This document shows, one piece after another, positions 1 through 5,703 of a stretch of DNA of 5,942 nt (position 1 is the first letter of the stretch; each line of letters begins with the position of its first letter). The stretch is from Rikenellaceae bacterium. GTDB lineage: Bacteria; Bacteroidota; Bacteroidia; Bacteroidales; Rikenellaceae. The notes under the pieces were generated by a model. It worked only from the letters and a program-made list of their open reading frames with translations, had not been told where the DNA came from and searched no databases. The stretch lies in the NCBI GenBank assembly GCA_021203585.1, contig JAJQAW010000022.1:1-5942 (forward strand). Reading direction: 5' to 3'. The position numbers were made by a program, and so were the translations under genes.

Positions 1-126
1 ATATATTACCAAATTGTTACTAAAGTGTTACGGCTGCACGGGGTAAAAGTAGGAGAAGATTTTATGTTTTCCAAGATATTTTCAAAAAATCTTACCAAAA
101 AGAGGTTAAAAATGATAAACTATTAG
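1..126 (+). CDS. Possible 3' end of an unidentified gene, cut by the left edge
   Basis: Frame 1 is open from the first base to a TAG at 124-126, giving 41 codons. The C-terminal half is strongly basic, with several Lys and Arg residues, and ends in MINY. I do not recognise the family. An AGGAG-like stretch at 51-55 precedes an in-frame ATG at 64, so a separate 20-residue basic peptide is an alternative reading. The DNA is AT-rich, where a 41-codon open frame can arise by chance, so this may not be a gene. If real, it is the tail of a plus-strand gene upstream of the hydroxyisourate hydrolase gene, and no terminator is visible after it. Confidence 0.3.
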   Translation: MYYQIVTKVLRLHGVKVGEDFMFSKIFSKNLTKKRLKMINY

Positions 127-382
127 GAATCCTGCAGCCTCGCCTTATAATTTAGTTGTCATTCGTTCCTTTTTTCGCATTCCGGTTGAAAAGTCTGGCC
201 TCTTCCGGGAAGCTTAAAAAAATGTGATCGGACCGGGTTACTCTTTTTTCCAAACAAAAAACGGATTCTCCCCGAAAGAGCTTGGATCTTCCGAATAGAT
301 CAATGAGGAACGATTCGAATCCAGTTCGGCACTTTGGATTGATAGTTGTGAAAATATTGGAAAGAAACTTATGTAACGGAAA
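127..382. other. AT-rich intergenic stretch, no gene seen
   Basis: No convincing reading frame, RNA gene or strong hairpin is visible here. There is a short palindrome (CTTCC-G-GGAAG, 202-212) and several A or T runs. The promoter of the downstream hydroxyisourate hydrolase gene should lie here, but I found no clean TAnnTTTG element with a partner at the expected spacing. Confidence 0.5.
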
Positions 383-802
383 ATGTATACTATGAAACGA
401 ATCTTCGCTCTATTATTATTTGCGATGAGCCTGCTGCCGGTTTACGGTCAACCCTCCCAACCGTATCAACTCAGTTCGCATGTCTTGGACCTTTCCCGAG
501 GAATTCCGGCGCAGGATATTGTCGTATCGCTCTATCGATACGATTTTCAAAAACAGGATTGGGAATTTGTGGATAAATCCCGCACCGATTCCGGCGGGCG
601 CATCTATCATTTTTTGCCTGCCGACCAGAATAATTACGGAGCCTATAAGCTTCGTTTCGAAACCGAACCCTATTTCCGGGCCCAGGCCCTCGATTCGATT
701 TACCCCTATATCGAAGTGGTTTTCAAAATTGAGGATCGGGATCATTATCACATCCCGATAACCGTCTCTGCAAACGGTTATTCTACCTATCGCGGAAGTT
801 GA
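383..802 (+). CDS. hiuH: 5-hydroxyisourate hydrolase (transthyretin-like), exported
   Basis: This enzyme hydrolyses 5-hydroxyisourate, the product of urate oxidation, to OHCU on the way to allantoin. The 139-residue product starts with a signal peptide: Lys-Arg, then a hydrophobic stretch at about residues 7-20, with likely cleavage after YG near residue 22. The mature part, about 117 residues, has the family's usual length and landmarks. These are SSHVLD with the N-terminal catalytic His (H33), the Arg of the TDSGGR segment (R73), HYHIPI with the C-terminal His (H123), and the terminal YRGS signature that separates this enzyme from true transthyretins. It therefore probably acts in the periplasm. 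ATG 392 (Met4) is a good alternative start: it gives a cleaner signal peptide and has GGAAAA eight bases upstream. No other urate gene lies in the window. The gene appears to be a single unit ending at the hairpin at 866-898. Family assignment is secure; the physiological role is inferred. Confidence 0.93.
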   Translation: MYTMKRIFALLLFAMSLLPVYGQPSQPYQLSSHVLDLSRGIPAQDIVVSLYRYDFQKQDWEFVDKSRTDSGGRIYHFLPADQNNYGAYKLRFETEPYFRAQALDSIYPYIEVVFKIEDRDHYHIPITVSANGYSTYRGS

Positions 803-865
803 ATAGGATTAGCTGGCCGTTGTCGATTGATCGAACCGAAGTAGGTTGGTACAGCCATGAACCAA

Positions 866-898
866 AAAAACACTGTATGGATCGCATACAGTGTTTTT
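866..898. terminator. Bidirectional intrinsic terminator
   Basis: CACTGTATG (871-879) pairs perfectly with CATACAGTG (885-893) around a five-base loop. A run of A on the left and T on the right extends the pairing. The plus strand ends in five T and the minus strand in seven T, so the hairpin can stop both the hydroxyisourate hydrolase transcript and the tRNA-Lys transcript. An outer CCATGA/TCATGG pair (855-860 with 898-903) could lengthen the stem across a bulge. Confidence 0.85.
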
Positions 899-908
899 CA
901 TGGAAACG

Positions 909-981
909 TGGGCCCTCAGGGGCTCGAACCCTGGACCCCAACATTAAGAGTGTCGTGCTCTACCAGCTGAGCTAAGAGCCC
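909..981 (-). tRNA. tRNA-Lys (anticodon CUU)
   Basis: The minus strand folds as a complete 73-nt cloverleaf. The acceptor pairs GGGCTCT with AGGGCCC, including one G-U. A GCTC D stem has the AGCTGGTAGA loop. The anticodon stem CGACA/TGTTG encloses CTCTTAA, which places CTT as the anticodon, reading AAG. The T stem CAGGG/CCCTG holds a TTCGAGC loop. The discriminator base is A (909) and CCA is not encoded, so it must be added after transcription. The gene has its own -7 element at 995-1002 and is followed within about 10 bases by a terminator hairpin, so it looks monocistronic. Confidence 0.96.
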
Positions 982-994
982 CACAATTTACGTA

Positions 995-1002
995 CAAATT
1001 TA
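995..1002 (-). promoter_or_regulatory. Bacteroidota-type -7 promoter element of the tRNA-Lys gene
   Basis: The minus strand reads TAAATTTG, a perfect match to the TAnnTTTG -7 consensus of the Bacteroidota primary sigma factor. It lies about 13 bases before the tRNA 5' end, so transcription would start within the few bases before 981. The -33 TTG element is not clear at the usual spacing, although the region upstream is rich in A and T tracts. Confidence 0.6.
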
Positions 1003-1025
1003 ATCATATTTTTTTGCGGGAAAAC

Positions 1026-1042
1026 GGAATTTTCAAAATTCC
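1026..1042. promoter_or_regulatory. Perfect AT-rich palindrome upstream of the tRNA promoter
   Basis: GGAATTTT (1026-1033) and AAAATTCC (1035-1042) are perfect inverted halves around one central base. The site lies about 25 bases upstream of the -7 element of the tRNA-Lys gene. It could be a protein-binding operator or an upstream A-tract element. It has no T tail and is not a terminator. Its function is unknown. Confidence 0.3.
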
Positions 1043-1089
1043 CATCTAAAAAATACGAAAGGGTCGAAATAGTGGCCGCCGGAATAACG

Positions 1090-1133
1090 GAACGCATTCT
1101 TGCCGGGAGTTTTTTTCCGGCAAGAATGCGTTC
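1090..1133. repeat. Perfect 17-bp inverted repeat with a homopolymer in the loop
   Basis: The arms at 1090-1106 and 1117-1133 are exact reverse complements over 17 bases. The ten-base loop holds seven T on the plus strand (seven A on the minus strand). The arm begins about 12 bases past the stop codon of the small minus-strand gene at 1146-1394, so it probably forms the 3' end of that transcript as a terminator or protective stem. No T run follows the stem on either strand, so it is not a textbook intrinsic terminator. Confidence 0.7.
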
Positions 1134-1145
1134 ACTGGAGATTAT

Positions 1146-1394
1146 TTAATATTCATCCGGATAACCGCAATGTTCCAGCGGAGGACAATAAACTAAACCC
1201 TCGGGGCATTGGAGATGAAAAGCATACCCATATATTACCTGGACAAAATTTGTGACATCCGACACACAGGGATAAAACCCCTCTCTCACATAACGTTCTT
1301 CTCCCGGACACAGACCGGGGATCTGGGTAGTCGTGGAACCGTAAAGCGCACCGCCAAAAAGCAGCATGCTGACAAATAGGGTGAAGATGGCCAA
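1146..1394 (-). CDS. Small exported Cys-rich protein, CBM14/peritrophin-A-like
   Basis: Read from TTG 1394, this is an 82-residue protein with a hydrophobic signal-like N terminus to about residue 19, then a Cys-rich domain with cysteines at 29, 43, 63, 70 and 76. The C-terminal part matches the chitin-binding type-2 (CBM14) pattern: an aromatic/Gln segment (NFVQ, 49-52), Gly56, CPEGLVY from C63, twelve residues to C76, then GYPDEY, like the family's CPxGLxF...CxxPxx. It departs from the consensus: Val53 sits where the third Cys is expected, the last Cys is missing, and C70 is extra. It may bind chitin or another glycan outside the cytoplasm. The start is unclear: the frame stays open upstream to a TGA at 1458-1460 without an ATG, and the options are TTG 1394, ATT 1409, or a frame change near the A6 run at 1425-1430. 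It could be a decayed gene. A perfect hairpin lies just past the stop. Confidence 0.6.
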   Translation of the reverse strand: MAIFTLFVSMLLFGGALYGSTTTQIPGLCPGEERYVREGFYPCVSDVTNFVQVIYGYAFHLQCPEGLVYCPPLEHCGYPDEY

Positions 1395-1455
1395 TGTTAA
1401 AAAGTTAATCTGTAAAACACAAAGAAAAAATGAAGTAAGTACTGTAAAAATACTT

Positions 1456-1498
1456 GTTCATATTTAAATAGTTCATATTAAATAGTTCATATTTCATA
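1456..1498. repeat. Three tandem 14-15 bp AT-rich repeats
   Basis: The unit GTTCATATTTAAATA occurs at 1456-1470, with close copies at 1471-1484 (one T shorter) and 1485-1498 (TC in place of AA). The array lies between the terminator of the sugar cluster and the small CBM14-like gene. It is therefore in the upstream region of that gene, where it could act as repeated binding sites or be a simple slippage product. Confidence 0.65.
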
Positions 1499-1520
1499 GT
1501 TGTATGAATCGCCCGGGATC

Positions 1521-1553
1521 AAAAAAAGGACCGTATCGCAGATACGGTCCTTT
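1521..1553 (-). terminator. Intrinsic terminator of the sugar-catabolism cluster
   Basis: AAAGGACCGTATC (1525-1537) and GATACGGTCCTTT (1541-1553) form a perfect 13-bp stem with a three-base loop. On the minus strand the stem runs into seven T (1521-1527). It starts about 30 bases past the isomerase stop codon, marking the end of the leftward cluster. Confidence 0.93.
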
Positions 1554-1584
1554 CCACTCGGTGAAGATCGTTTACGCCGGGATC

Positions 1585-3009
1585 TTATTCATGCCGGTAC
1601 AACTCCCAGCCGAGGTAGCTTTCGAGGGCCTCTTCGATAATATCGGCCGCTTGGCCGCGTACCATGGCTACGTGGTGTTCGAAACCGTTTTTGCACATGA
1701 ATTTCATCAGTTGCTGCAGGTTTGGAATCGCGGTAACGGCAATACCGCCGGCCATGCCGTAGGCGTCGTCCGTGATGGTTCCCTCTCCGGTATAAGCTTT
1801 GATGGTTCCGAGCCTGTCGTCGGTAGAAATCCGGAAATAGGTCATCGGTCCCGGAGCCACTTTTCCTTTGACCGCCCCGAAGGTATCGGTTTGCCCCAGC
1901 ACGGTCCCGAGCACGTCCAGGCTGGCAATTTCCAATTCGCTCTGGAAGAAGGATTTGGGATAATTGCTGCAATGCGTGCAAACGCATTTGTTGTGGTCGC
2001 CGGCAAAATTGTTGTTCCAGTCGAGCAGAGCCGGGGATTTCCCGGTGGCCAGCATGAGCGCGTACATCGATACCGCTCCGGCGATATCCGCCTCGCAGGC
2101 GCAGGGAATCAACTTTTCGCCCAGCATACTCATCGTAACGCAACTGGTACAACCGTAATTTTTTTCCAGGGCATCCCAGCATTGGATCGAGGCGGCATCC
2201 AGATCGTTGGCCGCGATCCAGTTTTCCACCGCAAGGCTGAAGGCCGCTTGTTTGGCAACACTTTCCTCGCTCACACAGGACGGAATTTTTCCGTAGCTTT
2301 TCAATTCGGCGATTTTAGCCTGTACCGCTACCGAACCGGTGTCGATGGCTTTGGCTCGGGCGATCATTTCAGCCATATCCATCGGGATAACGGTAATTCC
2401 CGAATCCTGGAGCAGCTTTTCGCTGAAGCGCACGGTCTGAAATCCTGCGGGCCGAATGCCGATCATGCCGATGCGGGCTTTGCGCAATCCGTTCACCACC
2501 CGGCACACGGCCGCAAACCGGTGCACATCCCGTTCGAACAGTTCGCTGTCCAGCGGATAGGTATGCAGCGTGGTGTCGGTGAACGGAATGCCGTACTGGT
2601 ACAGGTTGTTGCACACCGACAGTTTGCCGCAAAAGGCATCCCGGCGGCTTTTCAGGTCCACTTTGTCGTTTTCGTCGTCGCAGGCCTGTACCAATACCGG
2701 TACGTTGAGCTCCGCCAAGTTGATGCTGTTGATCACCCCGACCTCGTCTCCGAAGTTAGGCAGTACCACGATGATTCCGTCGATCTTTTCCCGGTTGGCC
2801 CGGAACAATTCCGCGCACGCCTTGGCGTCGGCGTAGGTCTCGATAGCTCCGCCGGCCGGCGTTTGGCCGCTTTCCAGGATCACGTAATCGTACCCCAGCT
2901 CTTCCATCTTCCGGAGCAAGACCGGACGAGCCTCTTCGGCCAGCTTCTTGTTGAAAATATTACGGGTGGCGACGATCAGACCGAACGTCAGTCTCTGTTT
3001 ATAAGCCAT
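1585..3009 (-). CDS. L-fucose/L-arabinose isomerase family aldose-ketose isomerase
   Basis: This 474-residue cytoplasmic protein belongs to the L-fucose/L-arabinose isomerase family, whose members use a divalent metal to convert an aldose to the matching ketose. The N-terminal part (1-175) has a Rossmann-like pattern, including IDGIIVVLPNFGDEV (76-90) and VPVLVQACDDEN (103-114). The C-terminal part carries likely metal ligands: Glu306 in ACEADIAGA, Asp330 in LLDWNN, and a His at 445/446 in FEHHVAMVRGQ. By order and context these correspond to the Glu, Asp and His ligands of E. coli FucI. A KCVCTHC cluster (341-347) may be structural. At 474 residues it is clearly shorter than FucI (about 590), so it belongs to a different branch and need not act on fucose. 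It is the last gene of the cluster, 135 bp after the kinase and just before the terminator. The substrate is inferred to be an aldopentose, perhaps D-apiose, D-arabinose or L-arabinose. The ATG start at 3009 fits the first conserved strand. Confidence 0.85.
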   Translation of the reverse strand: MAYKQRLTFGLIVATRNIFNKKLAEEARPVLLRKMEELGYDYVILESGQTPAGGAIETYADAKACAELFRANREKIDGIIVVLPNFGDEVGVINSINLAELNVPVLVQACDDENDKVDLKSRRDAFCGKLSVCNNLYQYGIPFTDTTLHTYPLDSELFERDVHRFAAVCRVVNGLRKARIGMIGIRPAGFQTVRFSEKLLQDSGITVIPMDMAEMIARAKAIDTGSVAVQAKIAELKSYGKIPSCVSEESVAKQAAFSLAVENWIAANDLDAASIQCWDALEKNYGCTSCVTMSMLGEKLIPCACEADIAGAVSMYALMLATGKSPALLDWNNNFAGDHNKCVCTHCSNYPKSFFQSELEIASLDVLGTVLGQTDTFGAVKGKVAPGPMTYFRISTDDRLGTIKAYTGEGTITDDAYGMAGGIAVTAIPNLQQLMKFMCKNGFEHHVAMVRGQAADIIEEALESYLGWELYRHE

Positions 3010-3078
3010 TATCTTAGGTTTTAAGGTTTTCGTGTTGATGATTGCGGAATAAAATTAATAAATAAATCGAAGAAATCT

Positions 3079-3101
3079 CCCTTTTCACGTTCGTAAAAGG
3101 G
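3079..3101 (-). other. Stem-loop in the kinase-isomerase gap
   Basis: CCCTTTT (3079-3085) pairs with AAAAGGG (3095-3101), and an inner ACG/CGT pair tightens the loop with one bulged base. On the minus strand it is followed by an AT-rich stretch rather than a clean T run, so it would be at most a weak terminator or an mRNA processing or stability element between the two genes. Confidence 0.35.
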
Positions 3102-3144
3102 GAAGAAGTACCGACCATTTCGAAAAAATCGTACGCCCCGCCGA

Positions 3145-4620
3145 TTATCGGTTGATCATTCGCACCGCCTGCATCCAACCGGCATGTAGTTTTTCCCGGG
3201 TTTGATCCTCCATGCGAGAGGTGATCGTTTGGGCGGCCGGACGCAGCCGGACTACCTCTTCCAGATTTTTCCACGTTCCGCGCGCCAGTCCGTTCATCAC
3301 CACCGCACCCATAGCCGAAGCCTCTTCGATGGGGGAGCATTCGATGTCGGCTTGAAGCATGTCCGCCTGGAACTGCATCAGGAATTTGTTTTTGGTCGGA
3401 CCACCGTCTACTCGGAGCGCTTTCAACCGGATACCTGCCTGTCCGGTCATGCCGTCCACCAGGTCCTTCACCTGATAAGCGATGGCTTCCAAGGCTGCCC
3501 GCGCCACGTGGGCTTTTCCGGTTCCCAGGCTCATGCCGCAGAGGATTGCCTTGGCGTCCGGGTTCCACCACGGCGCGCCCAGGCCGGCAAAGGCGGGTAC
3601 GAAATAAACCCCTCCGTTGTCGGGCAACGAGCGGGCCAGGGTTTCCGTTTCTTCCGCGTGATCGATCAGCCGGAGTTCGTCCACCATCCATTTGAGGGTG
3701 GCTCCCGTACAATGAATATTCCCCTCGAAGGCATAAAACACTTTCCCGCAGGCCGCCAATCCGACGGAAGTCACCAGGCCTTCCGGAGCCGGTACATACT
3801 GCTCCCCGATGTTCATCATCACCGACGATCCGGTTCCGTAGGTCGCTTTCCCGTAGCCGGCCTCAAAGCACATTTGTCCGGTCAGCGCTCCGTGGGAGTC
3901 GCCGATCACCCCGGCAATCGGAATCGGAGTATCGAACAATCCGTCCGCATCGGTCTCTCCGAACAGGGAGTCGCAGGGCAGGGGCTGCGGCATCATCGAG
4001 CGGGGAATAGTGAATAATTCGAGCATTTCGCCGTCCCAATCGCAGGTATGGATGTTGAATAACAGTGTGCGCGAAGCATTGGTGAAATCGGTAGCATGGA
4101 CACGGCCCGCAGTCAGTTTCCAAATGAGCCAACTGTCGATCGTTCCGGCCAGCAGTTCGCCTTTTTCCGCTTTAGAGCGGGCCCCGGGTATGTAGTCGAG
4201 AATCCATTGGATCCCGCTGGCCGAAAAATAGGGATCGATCAACAAGCCGGTTTTCTCCCGTACCTTTCGGGTATATCCCTGGGAGCGGAGCCGGCCGCAG
4301 ATTTCGGTACCCCGCAAATCTTGCCAAACTACGGCCCGAGTGACGGGTTTTCCGGTCGTTTTGTCCCATACCACGGCCGTCTCCCGTTGGTTGGTGATGG
4401 CGATCGAGGAAATACTGGCCGGGCTGACGTTGCTCGTTTCGAGGAGCTGTTTGATCCCGGCCAGGGTATTGGCATAAATTTCTTCCGCATCGTGTTCGAC
4501 CCAGCCGCTCTGCGGATAAAACTGTCCATGATCGAGGTTCACCCGGTGCAAAACTTCGAGCGCATCCGAAAAAAGGATCGCTTTAGTCGCCGAAGTGCTT
4601 TGGTCGATTGCGATAATCAT
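3145..4620 (-). CDS. FGGY-family sugar kinase, glycerol-kinase-like
   Basis: This cytoplasmic 491-residue kinase uses ATP to phosphorylate a polyol or ketose. It is close in length and sequence to glycerol kinase (about 500 residues). Visible landmarks are the phosphate loop DQSTSATK (6-13), ITNQRETAVVW (75-85), VVWQ (97-100), DPYFS (129-133), GTIDSWLIWKLT (159-170), the catalytic Asp in GDSHGAL (D241), YGTGSS (261-266) and the C-terminal VDGGPTKNKFLMQ (404-416). Arg79, Glu80, Trp99, Tyr131 and Asp241 match the glycerol contacts of E. coli GlpK (R83, E84, W103, Y135, D245). However, GlpK Gln246 is Ser242 here and GlpK Phe270 is Ser266, so the pocket is smaller-sided and more polar. That suggests a larger, branched or ketose substrate. 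It sits between the split transketolase and the isomerase, which fits phosphorylation of the isomerase product, for example apulose. A true glycerol kinase is the main alternative. Confidence 0.88.
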   Translation of the reverse strand: MIIAIDQSTSATKAILFSDALEVLHRVNLDHGQFYPQSGWVEHDAEEIYANTLAGIKQLLETSNVSPASISSIAITNQRETAVVWDKTTGKPVTRAVVWQDLRGTEICGRLRSQGYTRKVREKTGLLIDPYFSASGIQWILDYIPGARSKAEKGELLAGTIDSWLIWKLTAGRVHATDFTNASRTLLFNIHTCDWDGEMLELFTIPRSMMPQPLPCDSLFGETDADGLFDTPIPIAGVIGDSHGALTGQMCFEAGYGKATYGTGSSVMMNIGEQYVPAPEGLVTSVGLAACGKVFYAFEGNIHCTGATLKWMVDELRLIDHAEETETLARSLPDNGGVYFVPAFAGLGAPWWNPDAKAILCGMSLGTGKAHVARAALEAIAYQVKDLVDGMTGQAGIRLKALRVDGGPTKNKFLMQFQADMLQADIECSPIEEASAMGAVVMNGLARGTWKNLEEVVRLRPAAQTITSRMEDQTREKLHAGWMQAVRMINR

Positions 4621-4655
4621 AGTTTTTTAGGTACTGCGTAAGTGTTAGTAATTCG

Positions 4656-4676
4656 TGCCGGTACGGCATACCGGTA
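4656..4676. other. Stem-loop in the transketolase-kinase gap
   Basis: TGCCGGTA (4656-4663) pairs with TACCGGTA (4669-4676) across a five-base loop, with one G-T wobble in eight pairs. No T run follows on the minus strand, so it is not an intrinsic terminator. It could mark an mRNA processing site or a regulator site ahead of the kinase gene. It may also be chance. Confidence 0.3.
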
Positions 4677-4724
4677 TCCAAGTTAGTTATAGTAGTTTAG
4701 GAAAGGTTTCTTAATTTATCCTTC

Positions 4725-5690
4725 TTATTGTGCCAGCCGCATCGTGCTGCTCTTTTTGAGCATGCCCAGGGCGGTATGGTATATGCTTTCGTGGTCGATT
4801 CCGTAGTGGCGGAAGATTTCCAGCGGTTTGGCATGGATGGCGTTTTCATCCGGGATGCCGAGCCGTTTGACCGGAACGGGATACTCTTCGGATACCGTTT
4901 CGGCCACGATGGCGCCCAATCCGCCGTACATGCTGTGCTCTTCGACGGTCACGATCAGTCCCGTTTCGCGAGCCGCCTCCAGGATAGCCTGGGTATCGGC
5001 CGGTTTGAGCGTGTGCATGTCGAGGACACGGGCGCTGATCCCCTCTTTTTTCAACCGTTTACCCGCCTCGTAACAATGATAAACCGTCTCTCCGGTGCCG
5101 ATCAGGGTGAGGTCGTTGCCATCCATCAGCCGGTTGGCTTTGCCGATTTGGAACGGGGAATCGTTGTCGGCGTAAACATCCGGCACCGCGTTGCGGCCCA
5201 CCCGCACATACACCGGATGGTTGTAATCGGGTAACAACCGGGTCAATTTTTCGGTCTGACGCACATCGCAGGGCAGGATAATCTGCATACCGGGAAAAGT
5301 CCGCAACACGGCGATATCGTGCAGGCTGTGGTGGGTCGCTCCGAGAGCTCCGTAACTCACGCCTCCGCTCACGCCGATCACCTTGACCGGGTTTTTGGAA
5401 TAGGCGACATCCACTTTGACCTGTTCCAGACTTCGGGCCACGTAAAAACAAGCCGGCCCGCAGACAAATACTTTTTTGCCGGTCGAAGCCAGTCCGGCGG
5501 CGATGCCTACCGCATTTTGTTCGGCGATACCCACTTCCACGAACTGGGCAGGCAGCTGATCGGCAAAGTCGCCCAACGTGACCGAACCGCGTGCGTCGGT
5601 GGTTACAGCGATAATTTGCGGATCGTTTTTTCCTAATTCCAACAGAGTTTCCGTGAAGCTCTGCCGGCAGGGTATGGTTTTAACAGCCAT
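4725..5690 (-). CDS. Split transketolase, C-terminal subunit (pyrimidine-binding half)
   Basis: This 321-residue protein is the second half of a two-subunit, thiamine-diphosphate-dependent transketolase. The first half (about 1-165) is the pyrimidine-binding domain, with DARGSV (32-37), FVEVGIAEQNAVGIAAGLA holding the catalytic Glu57 that activates the cofactor, and GATHHSLHD (117-125) with the paired His typical of transketolase and DXS-like enzymes. The rest (about 190-310) is the C-terminal transketolase domain, with DLTLIGTG (193-200), LDMHTLKP (223-230), VEEHSMYGGLGA (249-260) and RLGIPDENA (276-284). ATG 5690 is chosen because the homology begins there. The frame is open further upstream to 5840, but only over the end of the N-terminal subunit gene. 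It starts 13 bases after the stop of that subunit, so the two are translationally close and should form one enzyme. With a kinase and isomerase alongside, it probably transfers a two-carbon unit from a dedicated ketose phosphate, rather than serving the housekeeping pentose phosphate route. Confidence 0.92.
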   Translation of the reverse strand: MAVKTIPCRQSFTETLLELGKNDPQIIAVTTDARGSVTLGDFADQLPAQFVEVGIAEQNAVGIAAGLASTGKKVFVCGPACFYVARSLEQVKVDVAYSKNPVKVIGVSGGVSYGALGATHHSLHDIAVLRTFPGMQIILPCDVRQTEKLTRLLPDYNHPVYVRVGRNAVPDVYADNDSPFQIGKANRLMDGNDLTLIGTGETVYHCYEAGKRLKKEGISARVLDMHTLKPADTQAILEAARETGLIVTVEEHSMYGGLGAIVAETVSEEYPVPVKRLGIPDENAIHAKPLEIFRHYGIDHESIYHTALGMLKKSSTMRLAQ

Positions 5691-5703
5691 TGTTACAGGG
5701 TTT

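Noticed and set aside
909..981. tRNA-Lys as an integration site for a mobile element
   Set aside because: I saw no second copy of the tRNA 3' end in the window and no integrase or mobility gene.
1504..3024. A 506-codon open frame on the plus strand, antisense to the isomerase gene
   Set aside because: Its product is rich in His, Arg, Gly and Phe with no recognisable domain, and it mirrors the isomerase, which has clear family motifs. Such long antisense frames arise from the codon bias of the real gene.
3014..3712. A 232-codon minus-strand frame spanning the kinase 3' end and the following gap
   Set aside because: It overlaps the kinase in another frame, is rich in Arg and Gly, and has no domain.
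3145..4620. Calling the kinase glpK outright
   Set aside because: Glycerol-pocket changes (Ser242, Ser266) and the isomerase-transketolase context make a different substrate more likely.
3202..4641. Two antisense open frames (271 and 181 codons) opposite the kinase gene
   Set aside because: They show the same low-complexity shadow composition and no motifs, while the kinase frame carries all FGGY landmarks.
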